Source: Cenococcum geophilum 1.58
Lineage: Eukaryota; Ascomycota; Dothideomycetes; Gloniales; Gloniaceae
Direction of reading: 5' to 3'
Assembly: GCA_001692895.1 (NCBI GenBank)
Contig: KV748182.1
Coordinates: 3,724,341-3,788,340 of the forward strand
Length of the DNA stretch: 64,000 nt
Each line of letters starts with the position of its first letter. Position 1 is the stretch's first letter. The notes beneath the pieces are model-generated. The model had not been told where the DNA came from and did not search any database. It saw only the letters and a program-made list of their open reading frames with translations. The translations under genes and the position numbers were made by a program. Positions 24,104 through 35,530 of the stretch are shown one piece after another.

Positions 24104-24596
24104 ATATATTCTCTATACTGGCGATAAGCTCTATATATAAACGAGCCTTTAACTAAGCTAAAAGGATTGTTACTAATAAGCGTAATTAAATATTAGCCGA
24201 CACAATTAAAGCAGATCAATATTAAAAGTGGTGGTTAATTAAAGGCCTTTTTATTAAACAGTTTAATTAACTATATTAACTTTAATAGAGGTTTAACTAC
24301 ACCTTAGTTAATAAGCTTAGATATTAATCTTACTGGCTATAATCCAACTACGGAGGCAGAAAAGCCAGCTTGGTAAGATATATTTAATAGAGCTTTGTAT
24401 TTAATCAAATCTAATATAGAAATAGAGCCTCCAGAGCCTTTACTAATGCCTTCTTTCTAACCTTGCCACTAATATTACTACTAAACGTTCTACCTTTCTA
24501 AACATCTGTGGGTGCGCAGGACGAATTTAGCTATATTTAAATACTATATTGGCTGAATTGGGGTTAGATTTAATCGGGTAACGTCAATATTTGTAC
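24104..24596 (+). other. Unidentified stretch, low-complexity AT-rich, partly RIP-mutated
   Basis: About 0.5 kb between the MITE and the hAT relic. CpA is present but uncommon. Translation shows no frame I recognise. It is contiguous with 7606-8121 once G4 and the MITE are removed, so it may be part of the same older element. Confidence 0.3.
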
Positions 24597-27050
24597 ATAG
24601 AGAGGTGCTGCCAAAAATCCGCAATGAAATACCATAAAGTCTATATCACTTTCCTAATTGGGACAGCTAGCTGACAGCGTGAAAGTCAGCGTACCCTACC
24701 TTGCAGTCAGCGGACAGCGAACGGTCCAATTGACGCAGTCAGTCGGCTATAAAAGCTGAAGCTCGCAGCTAGCTGACTGTTGGACACACTGGTTGACGGA
24801 CTTGCCTAGTGTGGTTTTGGATAAACCTTATCGCGATAAGTCTTGGCATACCCCAAATAAATTTTCAGTCGCCTTCTCCTTCTTTATTATTATACAAATA
24901 TGGCTTTAGAAGTGGAATTAGAAGCTCTTAACTCTATTAATACCTCTAAATTAAAAAATATAAGAGGTCACTCAGCTTTTTTAATATAGGAGTATACCTG
25001 TTTACTAGGTAGTAATAAGCCCGTATAAAATAAAAAAGCTTATCTTTTATTTTATTATAAATACTATATAGAGTTATACGCTGTATTGTTAACTGCTAAC
25101 TTTTAAAACTACTTAGTGTTAAAGTATAGCATTATAGTTAAGCCTAAAACTAGTTATATAAAAGAAGTAATATAGGATTAGTTAAAAGACCTTTACCTTA
25201 AAGCGTCGTCTTAAAATAAGACAGAAGAGCTAGATTTAGAAGTACTTTAAGCGGTCTTAAAAAAGGAGGTTATTAATAAGGCTCTTATTATATTAATTAT
25301 CGTATAAAACTTACTATTTTGGATAGTTAAGTAGCTAAAGTTCTATATCCTTTTATAGTTAATTAATCTTAAAGTAGATAGCTATATAACTATAGCCTAT
25401 TTAATAGTTAGTAAAAAGATCTATAACTAATAGCTATTATAAAAAGATATTATATAAAAGAGGCTATAGTCTACGCTAATAAGTATTTATCTCTCTATTA
25501 ATATTTAAACCTCTTTAAATAATTACCTTCTCTTTACAATTTATGGCTAATTTATTGATAGCTAAAAAAGCCTATAAACGCTTTTCTTAGCCTTTATATA
25601 GTAGCCTCTTATAGCGGAAATAAGCAATAGAATACTCTCCTTTTAGTGCTAAAGGACTACAGGATTATATAAAAGCTAGGTACTATTATATTTAATAGCT
25701 ATACTATAAATAATAAGCTCTATTATATAATAAGCAACTAGCTTTTTTAGAAAGAGGGAATTAAATAAAATTCTATCTACTAATAAATCCGCTATTAGGG
25801 TTATATTTTAAATCTTACTATATAGGCTTTCTATTTTAAAAACTTAACTAGTTTTAATAATATTAAGTTATATAAAAAAGGTAAAGTAAAAGGAAAGGAG
25901 TTAGATCTAAAAGAGGAGTAAGAGAAGAGTAATATATTTTAGAAACCTAGTATACTTAAAAGGCTTTATAACATTACCGTATATACCTATAGCTTAGCTA
26001 GTTTTATAAGGGAGTTTAAAAGTTTTATAAGTAGAAAAATTCTATTTAATAATTATATAAGATAGAATAGCTAGTATTTTATACTTAGCGTAGTAATTTA
26101 GAAAGAGTTTGCCCTTAATATATATACTAAGCGTAACCTTAATATACTTAAAAAGGACTATCTTAGTCTAAAGAACTAGGAGGCTCTTCGTATAATAATA
26201 AAAATTCTTTAAAAATTCTATTAGGTAACCCTAAAATACTAAGAATATAAAGCAATGCTTAAGAATATACTCTTTATAATAGATATTATAATTAAAATAC
26301 CTTAATAAATCCTAGGTTAGTTTATCTTCCTTCTTTATTTCTTAATTTAGCTAATATTATATAATAGAAAAAGTATATATCTAATAAGGGGTTCTCTAAA
26401 TGTATTAAAATTGCCTAAAATACCTTTAATAGGTATTACCATAAAACAGATAACTCGCCCCTTTATATTACTATACTTATTCTTTACCTAGCCTATTATA
26501 TAAGATATATTAAGCAGGTTTAGAAGAAGAAGTAGCGTAAGCCTATACTTAATAGCGTTAAAGAGCTTTAGGAGAGATATTAAAATAGGAGTTTTATACC
26601 TAAAAGTATGTTATTATATAAAAAGCTAGCTTTAGTTTAAAACCTTAATAAATTTAATAAGATTGCTAAGGATCTTAATAGTATAATATTTCAACTAAAA
26701 AGTTAGGATAAGTATAAGGACTTTATCTCTAAGACACTATATAAAATTTTAATAATTATGCTTTAGTAGTGGTCTTAAAAACAGTAATAAAAGCGGTAGC
26801 TATGGCTCTTACTTATAGCAATTAAAATTCTCTTAATTCTAGCAATAAGCAATAACCCAGAGAGAGTCTTTTTAGGAGGATATTATATGGTATTATAGGA
26901 TAGAATATAGATAGATCCTAAAACTTTTAAGAAAATAGAGTGTTTAAAGAATTGGCATTAGAGAAGAATTATAAGAGAGATAGGGGATTTTTCTATAAGT
27001 ATTTAGCTACTATATAACTAGGGGAGAGGTAGGTAAGGACCCCATAACAC
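24597..27050 (+). mobile_element. hAT-type DNA transposon relic
   Basis: The transposase relic (24901-26985) is preceded by about 300 bp of GC-richer, CpA-retaining leader. This leader holds repeated CAGTCAGC/GACAGCG motifs between about 24665 and 24785, which resemble the subterminal repeats of hAT elements, and a TATA-like CTATAAAAGC at about 24747. Neither terminal inverted repeat nor an 8-bp duplication could be fixed with confidence, so both ends are approximate. Confidence 0.55.
24901..26985 (+). pseudogene. hAT transposase, RIP-inactivated
   Basis: The ATG is at 24900/24901 (MALEVELEAL...). Stops break it throughout, mainly where Gln or Trp would be expected. The order follows fungal hAT transposases: an N-terminal zinc-finger-like region, a long middle part with the KEFALNIYTKRNLNILKKDY segment at about 26100-26165, and a C-terminal dimerisation block near 26790-26960 reading ...NNPERVFLGGYYMV... 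and then KKIECLKNWH. That block is the diagnostic SDxPERVFSGARRT...LKxW region of hAT proteins. At least one frame change is needed along the way. It has no function now. Confidence 0.72.
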
Positions 27051-27054
27051 CTTA

Positions 27055-27165
27055 TATATTCCTACTATAATATCCGCAATATCCGCAATATCCGTAATAT
27101 CTGCCAAATTCTGCCAAGTCTACTAAATTCTGCCAAATTCTGCTAGAACCGTAGAGTCCTATTCT
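27055..27165. repeat. TCTGCC-rich short tandem repeats at the left island edge
   Basis: ATATCCGCA is repeated three times at about 27069-27100, followed by irregular copies of a CCAAATTCTG unit at about 27106-27155. Some copies show C-to-T change. Sequence of the same kind lies at the right edge of the gene island (40526-40610). Confidence 0.6.
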
Positions 27166-27259
27166 ACCTAGTTGGGGTAGGGAAGCTCTGCACGGACACT
27201 TTTATCCTTATCGATTGCGATATTTTATGTATTTTCTATTGGATAAGGATGTTTTATGC

Positions 27260-28505
27260 TCACTTATTCGCATCATCCAAAACCACACTGGACTTGCCCA
27301 ACTTCTCAAAGCGGTACTTCAGAGCGCGGGAGACGGCATTATAGTGTTTTGTCGTTATATGTTTCGTCTCTCGATCGGCCTCGTCCGGGATAGCGATGGG
27401 CGCTGTACCTTTGGCCCCTTGGATTTCAATAGCGTATTCGATAAGGGCCTTGAAGGCGTCTTGCCGGCGGTCTGGGTGGTCGGGGTTCACCGTCTTTATT
27501 TTGAATAAATAGGCGCTGCACGGCATAAAAACTGGATCAAAGAACTCTCTAGCTGCTTTGACAATCTTTGTCCAGTTGCGCAGTGTGTCGATGAAATCTT
27601 TGACAGTCCTGTGGAGGATCTGGACTTTCTTACTCTCCGACACTTCAATGAGACCCTTGGAGCGGCTGTTCAATCTGCGCCTTATTTCATCCTCTCTATC
27701 CGCTACGCCGGTTTTCGTCAATGCTTTCACTTTGGCTCTGATAGCGGCTTTACGATTATCTTCGTCTGCGAATGACATGACGAGAACCGTAAGTGGAATG
27801 CTCGCAGCTCGAACAATCCTAATCAGTTGGCAGGCGTGCCTGAAGTAAAAAGTGTCGAGACGTTCCAACAATCTATCAAACAATTCTTGGAGGTCGGATG
27901 GCAGGCTGTCCAGGCGTTTCTGTAGATCACAAACCCTATCTGAATCTCTGAGCCCTTCTAACAAAGACTTTACAACGAGGTACACCCAAAGGAACACGCC
28001 GTTGGCCTTTTCTACAACTTCATCCACAAGTTTAGAGAGATCTGGTCGTCGGATTTTTAGCTTAGCGTAACGCTTGTTCTGCTCGAACTTATCCAAGACG
28101 TAGCGTGTGATATCTCCCTGAGTCAACCTTTCGAGTAGGACGCTCGGTCGACCCTCAAATGCGTCTTCAAATACAAGCCACGGACGGCTAGCGCAGCAGA
28201 ATTTGACGTTCAGAGTCTTTGCGAGATAATAAGCTGTACGAGCTCCTCGTGGTTTCCATTGAATTCATCCAGCCCGTCAATAAAGAAGGCCAGCCGCAAA
28301 GAATTGTCTAATATCAATTTCTTAAAAACCTTTGCCAGCTCCTTCTCTGACCAATCGTGCAGGCCACCTCTTCCAGCGCATAATTTCTTTGGAGCGCCCC
28401 ATCCGCGGAGGAGTATACTTCATGACTGTCCGATATTACTACACCGATGAATTGGACAAGCTGGACGATGTTCGAGGCCAGACCTAGCGCGCTTAGCGGA
28501 TCCAT
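27260..28505 (-). pseudogene. NLR/STAND (HeLo-like plus NACHT) gene, internally deleted and frameshifted
   Basis: The minus-strand ATG at 28505 gives MDPLSALGLASNIVQLVQF, the usual start of the HeLo-like/SesA-type N-terminal domain of fungal NOD-like receptors. After about 45 residues the frame jumps straight into the NACHT middle: WSEKELAKVFKKL, then the Walker B motif LAFFIDGLDEF near 28265-28295. The P-loop and the region between are missing. A second frameshift lies near 28210, after which 28126-27260 is open (288 codons) with the ANGVFLWVYLVVKSLLEGL helix and winged-helix part. It stops before any ankyrin, WD or TPR sensor repeats. Intact relatives act in heterokaryon incompatibility and defence. 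CpA content is normal, so this is loss by deletion, not RIP. A miscalled intron is a weaker alternative. Confidence 0.8.
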
Positions 28506-29314
28506 ATCCGTAAAACCGAACTGGGCCGTTTGTCTTGGGTATGTGGAGGAGCAAAAAAATATTGTGTTTCGCCGGGGTGAATCTCAAGTAATGAGGGAAG
28601 CGGGGCGAACTTTCTGCAGCTCGCTAAGAAGGCTGGGCCCTGGAGCCTGGATTGCGCAGCGAGGCTGAACTGTGTGCTGTTCGAACCAGCGCGTTACATA
28701 CGTGTAAGTCGTTGGTCATCTTGGGATCTAGGTCAGATGTGGATTGTGACTGCATCCTCAGATGATGGGGTGATCAAAGGCGAAAGATATTATGAATAGT
28801 TCCAGGACGTTCGAAGTTGTTATAGTAGACTCGGATCAGATTCACTGGTTGGCGTGCAATGGGGACTACATGAAGCGTCAGCAGGGGGCGTATGGAGAGA
28901 CGCCTTGCGCAACTGCAAGAAAGTTGAGGCGTTAAGATACTAAGGCAGGCGAGTGCTGAATGTTGAGTCACCATCTTGCGTGCTTGCCAGATCATCCCGC
29001 CACGGCACGCATTACCGTATTGTCAACAACATTACTGCATGGTCTCTTGACAATATATTTAGCTATTTAGACATTTCCATGTCAGCCTACATCAGAATAT
29101 ATCTGGCTTACCCTACCGTAGAAGATCAAAAATACTCAGATGAGAAGAAAATATACAAAATCCAAGTTACAAGCTACAGATATCCTCCTTTTTAAACTAA
29201 TCCATTACACCATATCCGGCCCAAAATCACCTCGCTAACAGAACGCTCAACAAAAAAAGAAATTTCAGAGGCAGCCCTCGTCCCATTATTTTCGATTGCG
29301 TATACCCGCCAAAT
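28506..29314. other. Intergenic region, NLR relic upstream side and PAN2 3' flank
   Basis: This is ordinary-composition DNA between the start of the NLR relic and the PAN2 stop codon. Short open frames occur on both strands (about 60-80 codons) without recognisable product or codon pattern. It presumably contains the PAN2 3' UTR on the minus strand. I see no RNA gene or repeat. Confidence 0.5.
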
Positions 29315-32300
29315 CTACTTCATCGGACTACCAAATCCCACGCCCCTGCCAAATCCTGTCTTTTTGGCCGGCGTGACTGCCCCGACTCCCGGCGTATCCG
29401 CCCTCCCAGGCTCAGGCGTATCTCTACCACCTCCAAGCCTGACGTCCTTGCTGCCCGGCGCCCGGAACCCGACCTCCCTGCCAGTCGCATAGATGTTATC
29501 GAGCATCTGCTCAAGGACTCCCGCGTCAACAAACTCTTGATACTTCCTCCAGAGTTTCAGCGCGGTCGTGGCGTCCTCGATGCTGTCATGCGTGTCCTCC
29601 TGGATCTTCTCTTTCAGCACGCACCAGGCAAGGAACTTGAGGTTGAGCTTGCGGTGAAGTTCGCGCTTGAAGAAGAGATCGACAGTGTCGACGACTTGCT
29701 TCTTCGGCACGTGAATGTTGATGGTGCGAAAGTCGTTGGCGAGGGAGTGGCCGACGAAGACGCAACCTAGGTTCAGCAGCAGCCACAGTTTCTTGTACGC
29801 ATGTTTTAAACCGACGAGCGCGTGCGGGCTCGTTGTGCGGTCGAGATCGCCGGGCGATATGCCACTCCAGGCCGTCAGGTAGTCGACGACAGGTTCGGTA
29901 ACGGAGATGTAATCGTCAATAAAGGGTAAGCCGGCGAGTTCGCCGGCGCCGCGACAGACGGAGACGCGCGCCAGACCTTTGCGATCAGGCCGTATGGTTT
30001 CGCGGGTACCATCAGCCTTCATCTCGATCTCCTCGGCTTGGAGTCGAATGAACTCGGCGTCAATTGCAACTGGAGTACCGGGGCGTGGGGCTTCGGTGCT
30101 AGGGTTGAGGAGTTTAAATTGCGACTCAGGTGGTTCTAGGCTAGACCAACATTAGCGGAAGGTGGAACGAAAATTATAAGTCATACTTAGAAGACCACCA
30201 CCGGTAAAGCAGCTGGGTGTCAAGATGGTCTTTCCATGTATCGTCGATTTGATGGCTTGCCGACTTAGCTTGGTAGGTCAGAACGGCAGGTAATTTCCAT
30301 GTCGGTTCGAAGCGCAGAGCTTCTTCCTTTGGAATTGGTCTAACAAGGAAATCGTTGAAGAGGTGCCATTTATTCTCGGATGTCGGATCTCTTGATGATG
30401 GACTCGCTAAACTAAATTAGCTTATAAATTTATACACGGAACGGCGATTCTCACTGTTAATCATAGTCACAAGGTGAGGTTTCTGGTGTTCACCGCTGTT
30501 TATATCAGCCACAACGCCGATAAGCTCGTATACCATAATGTTATAGACGCCTCTCTGGAGATGAAGCTTCAAGTCCTGGCCTTCGTAGCAGAAGAACTGT
30601 CCTTGCTCGACTATAATTCCGATTTCTTGAGGAAGCCAATTCAGCGTTGACCATAACTGCTTAGCTTCGTGGCTCTGGATGGCAGCGTTTAACATCAGAA
30701 CGACAGGGATTGACTGGATAGTCTTTCTTTGCACCATTTGTTGGTACCGGTTACATTTGGTGCACCACCCTCTGGTCTGGTCTTGCCTTTCTACGCTTGC
30801 CTTGAGGATTTGTGAGAAAGTAGGCCGAGGAGCTCGCATCGGGTTTTTGACAGTGTTCTACATTCATTAATTATTGAATCGAATCAAGAGCGATACGTAA
30901 TTAATACTTTTAAAGGGTAGACCAGTTCGTTCACGAAGGTCTTTCCGCCTTTCACAGTCTCATTGTTACATTGTGCGCATCGCATGCTTGCTAATGCTTG
31001 CGTTTCAAGAACCTGTATACAATTAGTTTAACCATTCCTTTTATGCTGGTATGAACTACAGAGTAGTAATATTGACCTGGTCCATGATTGATGGTAAGCC
31101 TTGAGAGGGTAGCATCCGCTTGAATTCCTCTGCAATCTTATCTAGGAGGAAGCGATTGAAGGCCTGAATCATACTCGTTAGGGCCACATTTGGTGACAGT
31201 TCTTCTAGTAGGCCAAGCGAAGCGACTAAGAGAATGGTCAGTGAAATTACGTTGGTCCGGGAGATTACTGTCAAATACCATTGGAGAGACTGCTAAATGT
31301 TTTTAAAAAGTTTGAGGCCTGGCAGTTTAAGCCGCCTGCTTTCTCAAGCATATCAACCAGGAAGCCTAACTCGCAGAGTAGACAGGCCTCGTAAAGGCAG
31401 GAAGAAGCAGTGTGGTGTAAGGCTAGATTTCGAATCCAGGGGGTAAATCGACAAAGTTGAAGTAGCGGATTGGCATATGAATTAGTAATGTGCGTTTCCA
31501 GTCCTGAAAATTGGGTCTGATTATAGTAGCTGTCGCTGAATAAGAAGATTTTCTTATTGTATCTTAGGGGTAAACTTACGCAAAGTCGAAGTCGTCAACG
31601 CCGAATTTACTGTATTTAATTTCCACGTTTCCATACATAGCAGGGACGTCCTTTCTTGTCACATCATCTAGATGCAAATCGGTCAGAGTCTCCATAGTTT
31701 CGATTGTCTTCGATCCAGATCCAGACTCGTTAGTCGATTGGGCTGCTCGTGCCTTTTCACTCAGGAATTTTGGGGCTGTAAGGGAGTCGTTTATCCTATC
31801 AGCTAACCGAGTATCCTCAACCTGATTTCTGCGTTTAGTTTTGGGATTTTTGGCATAGAAACCAATATCGGTCCTAGCCATGCTACCCAGAACGGTTGGG
31901 TCAACCTTCGGCGGCGGTGCGCCGACCTCGAAAATCATGTGGCTCGGCCAACCTGAAAGTAATGCTTCCTTGTAAAAGGGCATACCAACGGTGCTCAAGG
32001 GCCTAATCAGACTCGTAAGGTTTATATCTTCAGAAGAACTCAGTGCAGCTTACGTGTCCAAAGACCAATCCATTGATGGCGGAGGCACAGGATGCTCTGC
32101 AAATTCTGTGGAGTTGCTGTACTCGGGGAAGTGAATTTTAGATGGAGAGCCCCATAAGTGGATGTTACAACTGGTGTTTGAAAGCGCAAGAGCCTCACCG
32201 GAAGGCGCCAATTCAAGGCCAGTCAAGAATGCATCATAAAGATTAACTTGTCGGAGGTTGGCCGTATCTGGATTCATCAGATCAATAACTTGCATTTGCC

Positions 32301-33398
32301 CACTCTGAGATGCAATAATGCTGGTAGTAGACATTCGTGGATGCATTCGAACAAATGCGGCTCCTGTATGGAATGGAATCGGTGGGAGAGGCGCCAGTGT
32401 CTTCAAGTCAAATACATTTGTAAAGGGGTCCAGCATAAAACCAAACTGTTGGCGAGGCGACCAGCCGCAAGTGACAAGAAAGTCCGATTTCGCATCCATG
32501 TCATTGATGGATCCCGCGTGTGCTTTCCAAGATTTGATAACGGCGAGAGTGCCTGAATCAAGCATATGCACTGATCCGGTGCTGGTTGCTGCGCAAATAT
32601 ACTGTCCCGCTCTTTTCATAATCGTATAATTATCTGTTGCCGGGAGCTATTCCTCTATTAGGATGCTTCTTTCAGGTTAATTACCAACATAGTCTCTCAC
32701 AGTCTCTGTGATAGATCCTTTCTCTACATCAACCTTAAACATCTGGTCCTGACATCCTGCCACGAGAACCTCGCGCGTCCCTTTTGATGTGAAGTTGACA
32801 CATCGTAGGTCCTTAAAAGCCTCATTTCTGCAACGTATATATCAGCACGCCCCAGAGTCCCTAGTATTGATCCAATATCCACCTCTGGGATCCCAAACAT
32901 ACGTGAGATGCCATTGTGTTAAGCCACGACGAATGGCAAAGTGTATACTCCATTTTGAAATCGACAATATGCCTTTTTCAGTGAACAATAGCTGCTGGAC
33001 AGCTCCTTCGGCTGTAGGGTGGGCCCTGTAAGAGGTGTATTTCTCAAGATTCGGACCGTAGAAGGACATGACTCGGCCCTGGACACAGTAAGTTAGTATC
33101 CTCGATTCAATTAGGCCGCGAAGCCGTTGAACGTACTCACAAAATCGTTGCCTATCCATAGCAGCTCTTGCGATGTATCGAAAGCGAATGTGGTTACCGG
33201 CGTTGGAGCATTATGAGGCCCAGGTGGAGGCAGTTGGATGATAGCGACCTGCTCGTGCAAAGGTGTTAGTATTTGATATGACGAACTATGGTAGAAATTA
33301 TAGAAATAGGGATTTAAGAGAATAGCGAACGGAATGCGCGTTAATCTCGGCGCGTGTTAAAGTGTTGATACACATACCTCATCCCAGTCCGCTTCCAT
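29315..33398 (-). CDS. pan2: PAN2, catalytic subunit of the PAN2-PAN3 poly(A) nuclease complex
   Basis: Twelve exons (minus): 33398-33378, 33248-33141, 33078-32903, 32827-32701, 32646-32054, 32002-31580, 31529-31279, 31225-31077, 31012-30908, 30857-30455, 30406-30202, 30140-29315. All phases agree and give 1128 aa, usual for the family. The start MEADWDE matches fungal PAN2. Residues 1-340 form the WD40-like part; about 480-850 form the ubiquitin-hydrolase-like domain, which lacks a catalytic Cys ([14 protein letters not shown] at its start), as is normal for PAN2. Residues 878-1050 are a DEDDh exonuclease with D881 and E883 (IDAEF), D990 (GHSLANDF), H1038 and D1043 (HDSIED), all present. The C-terminus is a Gly/Pro-rich tail. 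The protein shortens mRNA poly(A) tails in the cytoplasm with PAN3. Introns of 48-129 nt mostly show CTRAC-like branch sites. Least certain are the weak GTGGTG donor of intron 11 and the acceptor of intron 10. Confidence 0.95.
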
Positions 33399-33411
33399 TC
33401 CGAATTGTACC

Positions 33412-33432
33412 TCACCGAGTAGTAACTTCCAT
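33412..33432 (-). promoter_or_regulatory. Possible six-codon upstream ORF in the PAN2 leader
   Basis: The minus strand has ATG at 33432 followed by five codons and TGA, ending 13 bases before the PAN2 ATG. If the transcript starts upstream of it, scanning ribosomes would meet it first. The transcription start is not visible from sequence. Confidence 0.35.
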
Positions 33433-33607
33433 GGGAGCTCTAGTACATAACTAACAAGGAAAGGTATTTATTTTCCTCTTAATCCAATGGCGGTGGCGGG
33501 TGAAGTATCGATGTTGGTGGTAAGGCTTGTCGGAGGAGCGGAGTTTTGGGTCCGAGCTGACTAACTAAACTCCTCCACCGAAATTAACGTCTGACAGTTA
33601 TCTCAGT

Positions 33608-33735
33608 AAGCGACTCAGACGGCAACCGAGACAGCAAATTCCCCAGTGCCTAAATAGTATAGCTTTATAAAACCTCTGCTAGCGTTATATGACCCCTGTA
33701 TTTCAGCATTGCTGTCTTGGTTGCCGTCCAAGGGC
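33608..33735. repeat. Foldback repeat A (about 125 bp)
   Basis: CTCAGACGGCAACCGAGACAG at about 33611 pairs with the complement of CTGTCTTGGTTGCCGTCC at about 33713, giving an imperfect stem of about 22 bp around a loop of some 80 bp. The same AGACGGCA terminal sequence bounds repeat B, which suggests a small decayed MITE family. Confidence 0.5.
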
Positions 33736-34177
33736 CTTTGGTGCGAAAATTCCCTTGCAACGTCAAATCGGGTCCTTAGGTTATCGATAAGGGCCAGCCA
33801 GTTAGATTAGCTAAATTTGGCGCCGTACAAAGTTGCGAAAATTAAAGTTAAGCGCTATCCCTTAACACGGTGGAGTTCGTCCTGTACACCACCCTGGGGC
33901 ATCCGGTGGAAAGCGCGTGTTGATTACGTTAATTAAAATGCGTAGATTTATCCAAAAAAGGTAAAGATACGTCAAAATGGCCGTGCGTATTACTTCAAAA
34001 GGTATAGACTGCAGTTTGATCACCAAGATCGATATGTGCTTTCAACCGGATGCGCCGGGGTGGTGTAGTTATCGATAAGGAACTGGCCAATTAGAAAGCT
34101 AGATTTGTTGGCGTTCCTAAGGTTTACGCATTGGTCGTAGGACGCCACCGGCTTAAGGGAGAGAGTTCCGTACTAAA

Positions 34178-34316
34178 GGCCCTTAGACGGCAGGGCAGAC
34201 TTAAGGTTAGTAGTAGCTGGTTGGTTAAAAGAAAGCGGCGTTTTCTTAGGTAGAGGCTAGTGACACTTTAGTATTAGTGAGTGCGCCTTATACTCTGCCC
34301 TTGCCGTCTAAGTTGC
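34178..34316. repeat. Foldback repeat B (about 135 bp)
   Basis: CTTAGACGGCAGGGCAGA at about 34182 pairs with the complement of TCTGCCCTTGCCGTCTAAG at about 34296, with one extra base in the right arm. The interior is unrelated to repeat A apart from composition. It is non-coding. Confidence 0.5.
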
Positions 34317-35530
34317 TTACTAAGGTAATCTAAAAGCCGTTTTGAACTCTTCCGCTAGTGTATTTCGTCCTACTGTTATTAATAAGAGCTGGCTAATAGA
34401 ATCAATAGGATCAAGGCTCGTAATCATTCTAGTGTTCGCGTACGGTCCACCTCTCGTGGGAAGGGATACTTTTGATACCACAATGTGTTAGTACATATGC
34501 CATGCTCATTCTAACCAGAGTCTGGCTCAGGCATAATGGAAGCACTAATTGGGAGCCAAACAATGTCATTAAAATTTTTACAAAATTCAATAGGAATGGA
34601 AGGTATCCATTAACCCGTTAAAATGGGCACACATGTTATCGATAAGAACTCACCAATCAGATTAGCTTGATCTGGTGCTCGTACTTAGGAATATAAAGCT
34701 TTTAATTTTATAGCAAATTAATATAAGAGCTCGATCTTTAAAGCTAAGTCGCTCGACACCAAACCCCCAACAGCCATCGTTCCTGCAGAACGGTATTTTG
34801 CAGGTAGTGGTGTATTTAATGGTTGAATTCTATGTAGATATACGCGTTGTTCTGATTTTGGTGTTCGCGCACGGGGCCCTCTGCTCGCCCAAACGGGCTG
34901 AGGGATACTGTTTTGGACGGGATGGAACGATTAGCACCTGGACCATTCTTAGTATTTTTGAACTGGTTTCAACAACCACATAGTGAGGTCAAGCGAGAAT
35001 GAGAGGGCAAAGATTTGAAAATGTTTATTCTAATTTCTATTTGGGCCATGGGCATTCTAGGCATATTACCAAAAATATAAATCGTTACAATCAAAATGGG
35101 TATAATGGGAATTTCCAATTTTAACATTCGGGGGTACAACTACTTCATGGCATATGAAGCGCTAGTACATTGTCTGTGAAGGACATGTCAGTAACAAATC
35201 GCAAGGGTTAGGCGATGCATCCTGTGCCACCCATAAAATGCTTCTCGATATCCGATATGATTTGAAAGGCTCTAGGACTATCAAATGTGAGATTCTTTGC
35301 AAGAGGAATGTTGAAGTTATGCAGTACCATACCCGTAGCCCAACCAAAACGCCTCAGTCATGCAAGATGAAAACCAAAGGTCGGTGTAATCAGTATCTGT
35401 GCATCGCAAACTAGCCATTAGCTCCTGATATCAAGAAAATCAGATTCAGATGAAGTTAGGATAGGTTGTGTGCAAGGCCCATTATCCACTCGCCACTGCG
35501 GGCATATTTCCGTTAACATTATCTCTCGCC

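Larger units (their letters stand above)
33433..35530. other. Intergenic region with decayed small repeats (PAN2 promoter side, SPF30 3' side)
   Basis: This 2.1-kb stretch has no supportable gene. It holds two foldback structures (listed separately), three copies of a TATCGATAAG-led motif (33782, 34068 and 34633), and two similar GTGTTCGCG...GGGATACT blocks at 34432 and 34861. The PAN2 promoter should lie at its left end and the SPF30 terminator at its right end. Short open frames at 34798-34983 (plus) and 35162-35347 (minus) look accidental. Confidence 0.5.

Noticed and set aside
28774..29195. Frames of 73 and 80 codons on opposite strands between the NLR relic and PAN2
   Set aside because: They overlap each other, show no recognisable domain and fall in the expected PAN2 3' flank.
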